From Actinoplanes cyaneus (GTDB lineage: Bacteria; Actinomycetota; Actinomycetes; Mycobacteriales; Micromonosporaceae), in assembly GCF_016862095.1 (NCBI RefSeq), contig NZ_BOMH01000031.1, positions 106,354 through 170,353 of the forward strand: DNA of 64,000 bases, read 5' to 3'. Both the position numbers and the translations under genes were made by a program. The stretch's first letter is position 1, and every line of letters starts with the position of its first letter. The notes under the pieces are model-generated. The model searched no databases, had not been told where the DNA came from, and was given only the letters and a program-made list of their open reading frames with translations. Below, piece by piece: positions 43,257 through 51,521 of the stretch.

Positions 43257-43991
43257 TCAGACGCTGGCCGGCAGCCACTGGCCGGCCAGCAGGAAAGCGC
43301 CGACGACCAGGGCGCCCAGGTTCACCACGAGGAAAACGCCGACCCAGAAGAGGGCGGGCACGTGCGTGATCCGCGCCAGCTGGTCCGGGTCGGAATCCCG
43401 CATCCGGCCGCGGCCGCGCAGGCTCTGCAGCTCGAAGACCGGCCGCACCCCGCCGAAGAGCAGGAACCAGACGCCCGCGTACGCAAAAGCGGACTGCACC
43501 TCCGGCGACGCGTACCACGACACGGCGAACACGATCGCGCCCGTGACCAGCAGCGAGATCACGCCGAACAGGTTCCGGATGTTGATCAGCATGAGCAGCA
43601 GCAGGGCCACCGCCAGCCAGAGCAGCAGCGTGATCCGGTTGCCGCCGAGCAGCCACGCGCCGAGCACCCCGACCAGCGACGGCGCGATGTAGCCGCCGAG
43701 CAGGGTCAGGATCATGCCCAGACCGGTCGGACGGCCCGACGACAGGGTCAGGCCGGACGTGTCGAACTCCAGCCGGATACCCCGCAGCCTGCGACCCGTG
43801 AGCAGCGCGAACAAGGCATGACCGCCCTCGTGCGCGATGGTCACCGCGTTACGGGCCACCCGCCAGACTCCCCGGATCGCCACCGCGAGGAAGCCGGCCA
43901 CCGCCGTCAGGGCCACCAGCAGTCCCGGAGGGTCGGGCTGTGCGCCCAGCAGCTGGTTCCAGAGGTCGCTCACACCGTCGATCGACAACAC
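43257..43991 (-). CDS. M50-type membrane metalloprotease
   Basis: 244 residues with about six membrane helices. The zinc-binding motif is TIAHEGGHALFALLTGRRL (HExxH, about residue 54), and a hydrophobic segment with an Asn-rich turn (LLMLINIRNLFGVI) may hold the third ligand. Family M50B-like proteins of this size are common in actinomycetes and are site-2-protease relatives. The GTG start has TACAGT seven bases upstream. The gene is convergent with accD, separated by nine bases. Confidence 0.85.
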   Translation of the reverse strand: MLSIDGVSDLWNQLLGAQPDPPGLLVALTAVAGFLAVAIRGVWRVARNAVTIAHEGGHALFALLTGRRLRGIRLEFDTSGLTLSSGRPTGLGMILTLLGGYIAPSLVGVLGAWLLGGNRITLLLWLAVALLLLMLINIRNLFGVISLLVTGAIVFAVSWYASPEVQSAFAYAGVWFLLFGGVRPVFELQSLRGRGRMRDSDPDQLARITHVPALFWVGVFLVVNLGALVVGAFLLAGQWLPASV

Positions 43992-43998
43992 GCCGGGG

Positions 43999-44004
43999 AC
44001 TGTA
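43999..44004 (-). promoter_or_regulatory. Predicted -10 hexamer of the M50-type gene
   Basis: TACAGT on the minus strand, seven bases before the GTG at 43991. Confidence 0.4.
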
Positions 44005-44052
44005 GCCGATCACGCTAAGAGTTGCGTCGCACCGACTGTCGTCGATCGACAA

Positions 44053-44104
44053 AGACCCATGCGCATGTACGTCTTCACAGACCCATTCGTGCGTACGTCT
44101 TCAG
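44053..44104. repeat. 26-bp tandem duplication
   Basis: Two adjacent 26-base units (44053-44078 and 44079-44104) both begin AGACCCAT and end GTACGTCTTCA, differing at about five positions. They lie just after the stop of the small membrane protein gene (minus strand). Confidence 0.6.
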
Positions 44105-44109
44105 CACGC

Positions 44110-44319
44110 TCAGGCCCGGCGGCGGACCGTGGCCTTCGCCGGGGCGGGACGGCCGAGACTCCGGGCCGCGAAGACACCCGCGGTCACGACGAGCAGGCCG
44201 GCGACGAGCAGCAGCAAGGTGACCACGCCCGCGGCGGTCGCAAGGATCGCGACGTCGGCCAGGGCGACCAGCATCCACAGGGCAAGGGTCGGCTTCCTGC
44301 CGTACGGTCGGCAGTTCAT
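44110..44319 (-). CDS. Small membrane protein
   Basis: 69 residues. A short basic head (MNCRPYGRKPT) precedes two closely spaced hydrophobic helices (LALWMLVALADVAILATAAG and VVTLLLLVAGLLVVTAGVFA). A basic C-terminus ends KATVRRRA. The ATG at 44319 has GGAGG six bases upstream, which supports a real gene. No family is recognised. Confidence 0.65.
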   Translation of the reverse strand: MNCRPYGRKPTLALWMLVALADVAILATAAGVVTLLLLVAGLLVVTAGVFAARSLGRPAPAKATVRRRA

Positions 44320-44402
44320 GTCGTACCTCCATCCGTGATCCTCTTCAACTACCCCCGTCGACGAGGAATCACGCATGAAGTTCGCGTTTTCGGCCTGCCG
44401 CT

Positions 44403-47400
44403 CTATCCCACCTTGAAACCGGCGAACACGGCGGCGAGGTCCTTCTGCGACGCCTGCCAGTCGTCCTCCATGGCGTACCAGCAGATCTGGTACGTCTTAC
44501 CGTCGACCGTGAAGCCCCGTCGCAGAACCCGCTGCTTCCCGCCGTTTCCGGTGCCGCGGTAGTACTGCCAGTCGGCCGCCGGACGCCCCTGATAGGTGAG
44601 CTGCTCGAGGCTGATCTGCCCCTGGAACCCGGACGGCCGAGGGTTCAGCGGGAACATCGTCGCCGGACTCTCGTCGCCGCTGTACTGGAAGATGTACAGC
44701 TGCCGGCCGTTGAACTCGGTCTGCTTGCTCCCGCCGGAACCGCCGCCGAACGAGGCGTTCGCCGGCACCGCGATCGAGTAGCTGCCGAGCGAGACGGTCT
44801 TCCAGCCGGCCGGGACGGACGCGGCCGGTGCGCTGGACGCCGGCGCACTCGACGGCGGGGCAGCCGACGGCTTGGTCGCCGCCGCACTCGCGCCACCGGT
44901 GCTGCCGGTGCTGGGCCGCGCATCCGGCGCCTTGCCACCGGCCACCGCCGCCGGCGTGCTCGCGCCCGGACTCGCCTGCTTGTCGTCGCCGTCGCCGAAC
45001 GCCTGCACCAGGATGATGCCGACGAGCAGCACGAACGTCAGCACGATGGCCGCGCCGATGATCGCCTGGCGCCGGGTCAGCGTGGTGCCGAAGATCGTGA
45101 CGCCCTCGACCCGGCGGACCGGCGGGCGAGCCGGCATCGGAGTCCACGCCGGACGGCTCGACGGGGCGAACCCCGGGACGCTGGGCAGGGAGCCGACGAC
45201 CCTGGTGGCGCCGTCGTCCGGCCGGGTCGCCGGGGACTGCGGGGCGATCGCCGTGAAGTCGACGACCGAGGTCTTGTCCTCGGCCCGGAAGACCGAAGTC
45301 TTGTCCTCATCGCGGGCGACCGACTTCTTCACCTCGGGACGGACGACCGAGGTCTTGTCCTCGTCGCCGACGACCGGTGTCTTCAGCTCGTCGCGGGTCG
45401 TGGACTCCGGTCGGCGGCCCGGGACGAGAGCGGTGGCCGGGCGGTCGGCGGACTTCTCCTCCTTGACCGGCTCAGGCTGCTTCGACTCGGGCTGCTTCGA
45501 CTCGGGCTCGGGCTGCTTCGCCTCGGACGGGTCCGGCTCGGGCTGCTTGGCCTCCGGCTGCTGGGCCTCGGGCTGCTCTTCCGGCTCGGGCTCCGGCTCA
45601 GTGGCGGCCGGCTCGGGCTCGGCGGATCCCTCGGCTGCCTGGACGGGTGCTTCCGCCTCAGCCGTGGGCGCTTCCGGCTCGGGCTTGACCGGCTCGGAAC
45701 TGTCCGATTCGGCCTGATCGGGATCGGACTCGCGCGGCTCGGACTCGTACGCCTCAATCGTGGCCTGCTCAGCCACCGTCCCAGCCGCGACGCTCTCCTC
45801 GGCCTGGACCGGCGTGGGTTCCGCCTTTTCCGGCTTTTCGGGCGTCGGCTTCTCCGCTGCCACGACGGCCTCGGCCGGCGCTTCGGCTGTTTCGGCCTCC
45901 GCCGGCTCCGGAGTGGCGACCACCGGGTAGGCGCCGGTCGCCGCGGCCAGGGACGCCTCGTGTTCCGGCGCGGCCTGCCTGCGACGGTTCGCGGCGACGT
46001 CGGCAGCGGTGAAACCGACCCTGGCGGTGTTCACCATCGGACCGGCGGAGTGATCGGCCGGGGTGGCCCGGACCGGACCGGCACCATGCGGCGGCGTGGC
46101 GGTGCCCGGCGGGGTGGCGCGCGGCGGCGTGGCCTGCCCCGGGCGGGTGTCACGGGTCGGCGCAGCCTGACCCGGAGCGATCTCGCGGGGCGGTGTGGCC
46201 TGGCCCGGAGCGATCTCGCGGGGCGGTGTGGCCTGACCCGGAGCGATCTCGCGGGGCGGCGTGGCCTGGCCGGGACCGGCAAGGGCGGCCGGAGGGACGG
46301 GGTGCTGACCGGCGGGGCTGGCGAGGCCGCGCGCACCGGGCGGGATGCCGGGACTCGCCAGGCCCTTCGGCTCGTCGACGACCGCGGGACCGTCGACCTT
46401 CGTCGCGTCCAGCGGCTTGTGACCCGGGCGGACCGGCGGCCGGCTCGTCCCGGTGACACGGCCGGGCTGCGGGTCGCCCACCGGAGCGCGGCCCGGCTGC
46501 GAGCTGGGTGGCTGGTTGCCGACAGTAGCGCGCCCCGGGGCGAAGCTGGACCGGCCGACCGGGGGCACCGGCGGAGTCGCAGAACGGCCCTGACTGCTGT
46601 TGCCCACACCGCTGGGGCCACTCTGCGAACGGCCCGGCGCGTCAGCCGGACGTGACGTCACCGGCGGGCGCGGAGTCGGCACGACCGGCGCGGAACCGGT
46701 CGCGGTGACGAACCCGCTGCCCGGCAGCACCGGCGGACCGCCCGGACCACTCGGCAGCGACGGCCGCTCCCGACCGACACCAGGGCGGCGCATCGTCGGG
46801 CTCATCGGGAAGCTGATCTTCGCCCGGCGCCCGGCCGCCCGTGCCAGCAGGCGTTCCGCCTCGTCAGCGTCGATCCGGTGCGCGGGATCCTTGCGCAGCA
46901 ACCCGTTCAGCACGGGCTTGAGCGGCCCCGCGTTCCGCGCCGGCGGCACATTCTCCGTGGCGAGCGCGGCGAGCGTGGCGATCGCGGACGGCCTGGCGAA
47001 CGGGGACTGGCCCTCGACCGCGGCGTACAGGGTGGCGCCCAACGACCAGAGGTCGGCGGCCGGACCGGCGGTGCCGTCCCGCGCGCGCTCCGGAGCGATG
47101 TACGCCGGGGAGCCCAGCACGAGGCCGGTGCGCGTCACGTTCGGGTCGCCCGGAACGGTGGCGAGACCGAAATCGGTCAGCACCACCCGGCCGTCGCCAC
47201 CCATCAGCACGTTGCCCGGCTTGATGTCCCGGTGCACGACGCCGGCCCGGTGCGCGGCCTTCAACGCGTTCAGCACGCCCAGGCCGATCTCGGCGGCGCG
47301 AACCGGGTTGTACGGCCCGTCGGCGGCGAGCGTGTCCTGCAGCGATCGGGACGGCACATACTCCATGACGATCCAGGGATCGGCATCCGTCCGGAGCACG

Positions 47401-47645
47401 TCGAAGACACGCACCACGTTGATGTTGTTGAGGCGGGCGATGGCCCGAGCCTCACGCAGGGAACGCTCGCGCATCTCCTGCCGCTCGGCGGGCGTCAGTC
47501 CGGGCGGGGGCACCAACTCCTTGATGGCCACCTCGCGGTGCAGGACGACATCGGTCGCCCGCCAGACGCGACCCATCCCGCCCTGACCGAGCGGCGCAAC
47601 CAGCCGGTACCGATCAGCGACAATGAGCGGGGGAGAAGAAGACAT
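44403..47645 (-). CDS. Large membrane-anchored Ser/Thr protein kinase
   Basis: 1080 residues. The kinase domain (about 10-275) has the glycine loop LGQGGMGRVW, the ATP Lys in EVAIKELV, the catalytic VVHRDIKPGNVLMG, the metal-binding LTDFGLATV and SPAYIAPER. About 560 residues of low-complexity linker follow, including three 11-residue repeats (APGQATPPREI), a Glu/Pro/Ala-rich region and repeated KTSVV-type segments. One membrane helix lies at about 859-882. The outer domain of about 150 residues (GWKTVSLGSYSIAVPAN to QKDLAAVFAGFKVG) is not PASTA. The ATG at 47645 is favoured by TATTTT seven bases upstream; GTG at 47648 is the alternative. Confidence 0.92.
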   Translation of the reverse strand: MSSSPPLIVADRYRLVAPLGQGGMGRVWRATDVVLHREVAIKELVPPPGLTPAERQEMRERSLREARAIARLNNINVVRVFDVLRTDADPWIVMEYVPSRSLQDTLAADGPYNPVRAAEIGLGVLNALKAAHRAGVVHRDIKPGNVLMGGDGRVVLTDFGLATVPGDPNVTRTGLVLGSPAYIAPERARDGTAGPAADLWSLGATLYAAVEGQSPFARPSAIATLAALATENVPPARNAGPLKPVLNGLLRKDPAHRIDADEAERLLARAAGRRAKISFPMSPTMRRPGVGRERPSLPSGPGGPPVLPGSGFVTATGSAPVVPTPRPPVTSRPADAPGRSQSGPSGVGNSSQGRSATPPVPPVGRSSFAPGRATVGNQPPSSQPGRAPVGDPQPGRVTGTSRPPVRPGHKPLDATKVDGPAVVDEPKGLASPGIPPGARGLASPAGQHPVPPAALAGPGQATPPREIAPGQATPPREIAPGQATPPREIAPGQAAPTRDTRPGQATPPRATPPGTATPPHGAGPVRATPADHSAGPMVNTARVGFTAADVAANRRRQAAPEHEASLAAATGAYPVVATPEPAEAETAEAPAEAVVAAEKPTPEKPEKAEPTPVQAEESVAAGTVAEQATIEAYESEPRESDPDQAESDSSEPVKPEPEAPTAEAEAPVQAAEGSAEPEPAATEPEPEPEEQPEAQQPEAKQPEPDPSEAKQPEPESKQPESKQPEPVKEEKSADRPATALVPGRRPESTTRDELKTPVVGDEDKTSVVRPEVKKSVARDEDKTSVFRAEDKTSVVDFTAIAPQSPATRPDDGATRVVGSLPSVPGFAPSSRPAWTPMPARPPVRRVEGVTIFGTTLTRRQAIIGAAIVLTFVLLVGIILVQAFGDGDDKQASPGASTPAAVAGGKAPDARPSTGSTGGASAAATKPSAAPPSSAPASSAPAASVPAGWKTVSLGSYSIAVPANASFGGGSGGSKQTEFNGRQLYIFQYSGDESPATMFPLNPRPSGFQGQISLEQLTYQGRPAADWQYYRGTGNGGKQRVLRRGFTVDGKTYQICWYAMEDDWQASQKDLAAVFAGFKVG
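46171..46269 (-). repeat. 33-bp coding tandem repeat, three units
   Basis: Three 33-base units starting at 46171, 46204 and 46237 are nearly identical and encode APGQATPPREI three times in the kinase linker. Confidence 0.8.
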
Positions 47646-47652
47646 CACGCAG

Positions 47653-47658
47653 AAAATA
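47653..47658 (-). promoter_or_regulatory. Predicted -10 hexamer of the kinase gene
   Basis: TATTTT on the minus strand, seven bases before the ATG at 47645. Confidence 0.4.
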
Positions 47659-47734
47659 CCTGGTTCTGTCGAGCGGCCGCGAATTGATCAGCCGAGTGTG
47701 GGACACGTGTCACCGGAAGCCGGGGCACCCGTCG

Positions 47735-47740
47735 TACGCT
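47735..47740 (+). promoter_or_regulatory. Predicted -10 hexamer of leaderless accE
   Basis: TACGCT, six bases before the ATG at 47747. Confidence 0.5.
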
Positions 47741-47746
47741 CGGCCG

Positions 47747-47947
47747 ATGAATGAGGAGCCGCTGGTCGGAGTCGTACGTGGAAGCCTAGACGATCATGAG
47801 CTGGCCGCTCTGGTCGCCATCCTCGCAGTCCGATCCATACCGGTCAATTCCTCCAGTCGCCCGCAGACCGCCTCGGACTGGATCCGATCAGGGCGTCCGT
47901 CAGCCGGCGCACGCTCGTGGAAGTCCTCCGCCCTCCCCCGCCACTGA
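47747..47947 (+). CDS. accE: Acyl-CoA carboxylase epsilon subunit
   Basis: 66 residues. The pattern MNEEPLVGVVRGSLDDHELAA / LVAILAVRS at the start and W-x-x-SALPRH at the end is that of actinobacterial epsilon subunits (AccE/PccE), which stabilise and stimulate the carboxyltransferase complex. In many actinomycetes accE lies directly between accD and maf. Here it is separated from accD by about 4.5 kb (M50 protease, small protein, kinase) and from maf by a type VII-like island. Confidence 0.8.
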   Translation: MNEEPLVGVVRGSLDDHELAALVAILAVRSIPVNSSSRPQTASDWIRSGRPSAGARSWKSSALPRH

Positions 47948-47957
47948 CGTTCCCCAC

Positions 47958-47966
47958 GTTGTCCAC
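47958..47966 (+). promoter_or_regulatory. DnaA box (TTGTCCACA)
   Basis: Exact actinomycete DnaA-box consensus in the accE / type VII-like island gap; a weaker CTTCCACA follows a few bases on. Confidence 0.4.
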
Positions 47967-48008
47967 AGGCTCCTTCCACAGGGGTCGATGTAGCGCGTCG
48001 TGAGCGGC

Positions 48009-48014
48009 TAGCCT
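48009..48014 (+). promoter_or_regulatory. Predicted -10 hexamer of the type VII-like operon
   Basis: TAGCCT, six bases before the GTG at 48021; it would drive the three genes to 51005. Confidence 0.5.
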
Positions 48015-48020
48015 CGCTGA

Positions 48021-48572
48021 GTGGCACCCAACGACGACCCCTGGCGCGATGACGGTCACATCTCGGCCGACATCACCGCGATGGAAGACTTCGCCCGGAA
48101 ACTCCTGGCCGACGTCGACGATCACTACGCGCCGTTCGCCGACACCCTGGCGAACCGCATGCTCTCCGGCCTGCCAGCCGCCGATCACCAATTCGGCGAG
48201 CTGTACGCCTTCGTCACCGTTCTGGCGTCAGCGCAGGACACCTGCCAGCAGAACATCTACAACTTCGCCAACGGGACGCATGGGTTCGCGAAAGCCGCTG
48301 AGCAGGTCAGTGGGCTTTATCGGGGGACGGATGCGTTCGCTCGCGCACGCCTCGCCGACGTCGAATCGGCGCTGATCACCGCGGGACTACTGCCACCGTC
48401 CACCGCCTCCCCCGCGGACTCTTCACCCACCGCCGCTCCGGCCGCGGGCACTCCCGCCGCCTCTCCGGCTGCAGGCACTCCCGCCGGCTTCCCGACCGGC
48501 AGTTCCGGCGACAGATCCGTCCCATTCAATCCGGCGGCGTCGTCGCCTTCCGAGGCAGAGGGAGGTACCTGA
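48021..48572 (+). CDS. Small helical protein, putative type VII secretion partner
   Basis: 183 residues. The first 115 are helical (DITAMEDFARKLLADVDDHY, FGELYAFVTVLASAQDTCQQ, FAKAAEQVSGLYRG), in the size range of WXG100-like or PE-like partners of PPE proteins, though no strict WxG motif is present. The tail is Pro/Ala/Ser-rich with repeats of AAGTPA. There is no signal peptide. The gene overlaps the next by one base (TGATG) and is followed by a PPE-like protein and a mycosin-like protease, hence the type VII suggestion (inference from context). Confidence 0.65.
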   Translation: MAPNDDPWRDDGHISADITAMEDFARKLLADVDDHYAPFADTLANRMLSGLPAADHQFGELYAFVTVLASAQDTCQQNIYNFANGTHGFAKAAEQVSGLYRGTDAFARARLADVESALITAGLLPPSTASPADSSPTAAPAAGTPAASPAAGTPAGFPTGSSGDRSVPFNPAASSPSEAEGGT

Positions 48573-49903
48573 TGTTCGCGGACTCCGACAACGGAGGCGG
48601 AACCGACTGGGCGCTGAAATCCGTCCCTGAGATGTGGTCCATGATCGCCGCCCACGACGGAACGGCCCACAAGAACTTGCTGCTCACCTGGCTGCAGTCG
48701 GCCGACCTGCTGATCGACCACCTATCCCGGGTCAAGCGCTACCGCGACAACCTCGCCGAGGCATGGCCCCCAGACAAAAGCCAAGCCGCCGCCAAGTACC
48801 TGGACCGCCTCGACGACCTGATCGCCCACCTCACCAGCACCTACGAAGCAGCCGTAGAAAACCACCGCGCCCTCGGCGCCGCTACGTCCTCCATAGTCGG
48901 TGCCAGGTTCAAGCTCGAGCCGATCTACCGGGAATACACGGCCAACCAGCAGGAATTAAGCGCCTACGAAGCAAAGCTTCGAACGAATGCGCAGGTGGTC
49001 GGTAAGTACCGTGCCATCCTCCCCACGCCGCCGACTGCGGTTGAGGCTCGCCAGTTCGAACTTCAGCTACAGGCTCAGTCACTGATGTCTGCCCTCAGCA
49101 CAGATCTGGCCCAAGCCCAACTGAACATCACGACACCGCAGCACTACAAGCCTGCCGAAAAAATGGGTCCGCCGAGCGAACCGATCGATTCCGACAGTAA
49201 TAATTTACACCCCTCTAGCCTCCCACTATCCGCCTCGTACGGCAACCCACAGACCAATCCCGCAAGCGAGGCAAAAACACTCAACCGGAATGACTCCCAT
49301 TCTTCAGAAGATGCCAACGAGGGATACCTAAACCCTCACAACCATCCTTCTACACCACTTCAAGCAGCGACGGAGATTCCGCGATCCCCCACCCCAGCGC
49401 TAAGCGGAATCGAACCATCTTTTAGTCAACTACCTTCACAACTACCATCCGGCCCGTCTGAAAGCATGCCAAACACTAACGGATCGACGACATACACCAC
49501 ACCAGGAGTAGCTGCCCAATACCCGCGGACAAAAGGGGCGACACCAGGAATCGGCCATTTAGCCGAGCCTTTCCGATCAGGAAATCCTGGAACTCCACGC
49601 TCGATCGCCGGTGGGGTCATAGGCGGCGATCCCGTCGTTGCAATTCCCCGTGCAGGCGGCAGCACAAATCAGACTCAGCGGGTTAATCCCAACGGCGGAA
49701 TAATCGGACATCCCGGATCGGCCCTGAATCCCTTAGGTGCTACCACGAGATCCAAGAGGCTCGAAGAAAGCCATCAACACCGTACTGCCTGGGATCCTGA
49801 CGACCCATGGCAAGTCGACAAGGGAATTGCGCCGGTCCTCCTCCCTCCAGAGAAGCAGGAAATCGACCCAGGCCCCGCGATCGGACTTCCACGAGATGCA
49901 TGA
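48572..49903 (+). CDS. PPE-like secreted protein of a type VII-like island
   Basis: 443 residues. The helical N-terminal 200 residues (TWLQSADLLIDHLSRVKRYR, LTSTYEAAVENHRALGAATS, FELQLQAQSLMSALSTDLAQ) resemble the PPE/WXG-type helical bundle. A Ser/Pro/Thr/Asn-rich linker follows, and the C-terminus HRTAWDPDDPWQVDKGIAPVL and DPGPAIG is typical of PPE-like substrates in Micromonosporaceae. Codon use is unusual: in-frame TTA codons occur at 48956, 49205, 49559 and 49733, and ATA, AGA and AAA are common. G+C falls well below that of the flanks. The start overlaps the previous stop, and its end overlaps the protease gene by eight bases. Confidence 0.75.
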   Translation: MFADSDNGGGTDWALKSVPEMWSMIAAHDGTAHKNLLLTWLQSADLLIDHLSRVKRYRDNLAEAWPPDKSQAAAKYLDRLDDLIAHLTSTYEAAVENHRALGAATSSIVGARFKLEPIYREYTANQQELSAYEAKLRTNAQVVGKYRAILPTPPTAVEARQFELQLQAQSLMSALSTDLAQAQLNITTPQHYKPAEKMGPPSEPIDSDSNNLHPSSLPLSASYGNPQTNPASEAKTLNRNDSHSSEDANEGYLNPHNHPSTPLQAATEIPRSPTPALSGIEPSFSQLPSQLPSGPSESMPNTNGSTTYTTPGVAAQYPRTKGATPGIGHLAEPFRSGNPGTPRSIAGGVIGGDPVVAIPRAGGSTNQTQRVNPNGGIIGHPGSALNPLGATTRSKRLEESHQHRTAWDPDDPWQVDKGIAPVLLPPEKQEIDPGPAIGLPRDA

Positions 49904-51005
49904 CTTTGCCAAGAATATAACTATAAACGCCGCTTTGTCGCTGTCATTTACGCTTACTCCAACCGCGCTCATTGAGCGCCGAGACAGTATACGAACGGCG
50001 GAATGGTTCCTCGATTTCTTGCAAATTGGACAGGCTCATGCATTGAGCACCGGGTCCGGAGTAATCATCGGACTACCCGATACCGGAACCTTTCCCCATC
50101 GCGACATTAGCGACAATGTCGCAGGCGGACCCGATCTCATATCTGGGCTCGGGAATCAAACCAACAATGACAGGGATGGGCACGGAACCGAGATGGCCGG
50201 ACTAATCGTTGGCCATGGACACGGACGCAACGAAGGGATTCTCGGCGTCGCCCCGGCCGCCACACTCATTCCAATAAAGGTAACAGAAGGCGGCGCCTCG
50301 ATCTCCAAGCTTGGTGAGGGTATAAAGCTAGCCGCAACGCTAGGCGCCAAGGTTATTAATGTTTCAGCAGTCACCGGCCCGTCCGAATCTCTCCATGAAG
50401 CCATCAATGCCGCCGCCCAGAGGGACGCCATCGTGATAGCCGGTGCAGGAAATAACTTTTCGACCTCACAGATGGGTTACCCTGCACTACTTCCCGGCGT
50501 ACTGGCCGTTGGAGCGGTCGACCGAAGCGGAAAGCACGCCTCTTTTTCCATTACTGGCAGCAGTGTTGCCATCTGCGCACCGGGCGCAGAAATCCCAACG
50601 ACGGAGATATCCAATAAGTACAGCAAAGTAGTTGGAACGTCCGCGTCAACTGCGATCGTATCGGGTGCCGCAGCACTAGTGCGGGCTAAGTTTCCGGGGC
50701 TTTCGGCTCAGGAAGTTATTCATCGCCTTACGGCTACGGCTACTGATATTGGGGCCCCTGGGCGGGATGAGCAATGCGGGTATGGGGTGCTCAACATCGT
50801 CAAGGCTCTTACCGCGGATGTTCCGCCGCTCAGTGGTGCGGGTTCGCCTGGCGCCGGTGATTCCAGTAGTGCGGTGGCCGACGGGACGCATGGGGGACGA
50901 GGTGGGTGGAGGTTTGGGCTGCTTGCTGGGGTTGCGGTTGTACTGACTGGTGGGGTGCTTCTGGCATTCTTGGCTGTTCGACGGCGGAATCGAAAGCGGG
51001 CGTAA
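49896..51005 (+). CDS. Mycosin-like membrane-anchored subtilisin (family S8)
   Basis: 369 residues. The catalytic triad is Asp in IIGLPDTGTFPHRD, His in DRDGHGTEMAGLIVG and Ser in VVGTSASTAIVSGAAAL. A C-terminal membrane helix (GLLAGVAVVLTGGVLLAFLA) with a basic end fits mycosins (MycP), the proteases of type VII secretion. The N-terminal segment (INAALSLSFTLTPTALIERR) could be a weak signal peptide. G+C rises from low at the 5' end to normal at the 3' end. No EccB, EccC, EccD or EccE gene is in the window, so the machinery would be elsewhere. Confidence 0.85.
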   Translation: MHDFAKNITINAALSLSFTLTPTALIERRDSIRTAEWFLDFLQIGQAHALSTGSGVIIGLPDTGTFPHRDISDNVAGGPDLISGLGNQTNNDRDGHGTEMAGLIVGHGHGRNEGILGVAPAATLIPIKVTEGGASISKLGEGIKLAATLGAKVINVSAVTGPSESLHEAINAAAQRDAIVIAGAGNNFSTSQMGYPALLPGVLAVGAVDRSGKHASFSITGSSVAICAPGAEIPTTEISNKYSKVVGTSASTAIVSGAAALVRAKFPGLSAQEVIHRLTATATDIGAPGRDEQCGYGVLNIVKALTADVPPLSGAGSPGAGDSSSAVADGTHGGRGGWRFGLLAGVAVVLTGGVLLAFLAVRRRNRKRA

Positions 51006-51521
51006 TAAACCAAGGATGCTGAACGACTTGCAGCCCGAGCTCGCTTGCCCTCGCGGACGGCACGCACGATCAGCCGTGGCTTGGCTGATGCTTCTGAACA
51101 GATTTTTGACGGCTTGAGCGTGCAGGTTCTCCGGTGGTCTCGCACCAGAGCGTGTCCGCGGCGTGAGGATCGCGGCGTCCGCGATGCGGCCAGGACGAGA
51201 GTCCCCGGCCCTCCGCCCGTGACGGCTGAGACCGATGTGGCTGTCGGCCCGCTCGGTGTCTGTGGGCGCGGTTTCGGTGGGCCGCGCGGTGTGGGCGGCG
51301 AAACGCCGTGGCTGCCAAGGGCTTGACGAGGGCCGTTGAGAACGGAACCTGGCGAGCATGGGGCGGCGACTGTAGCGGGGCGTGGCTGCGATGGGGATGG
51401 GCGGCGGGGCCCGTGCGGCGACAACGAGCGGATGGGAGCCCCGTGGGAATGCTGGGTTTGTGGGTGGAAGATGGGGCTTGCGTGCACTTTCGGGCACGAC
51501 GGGCTTGTAGTCTCAGTTTTT
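51006..51521. other. 516-base gap without a recognisable gene
   Basis: Open frames exist on both strands (for example plus 51045-51326) but none has a family match, a plausible ribosome binding site or the expected third-position GC pattern. No repeats or strong hairpins were seen apart from the predicted maf -10 box at the right end. It may be the scar of the insertion that brought the type VII-like island next to maf. Confidence 0.5.
51508..51513 (+). promoter_or_regulatory. Predicted -10 hexamer of maf
   Basis: TAGTCT, eight bases before the GTG at 51522. Confidence 0.4.

Noticed and set aside
48021..51005. A complete ESX/type VII secretion locus
   Set aside because: No EccB, EccC, EccD or EccE homologue occurs in the window; only substrate-like and mycosin-like genes are present.
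51045..51326. A 93-residue plus-strand protein after the mycosin-like gene
   Set aside because: No ribosome binding site, no leaderless -10 box and Arg/Pro/Gly-rich composition typical of a random frame in GC-rich DNA.
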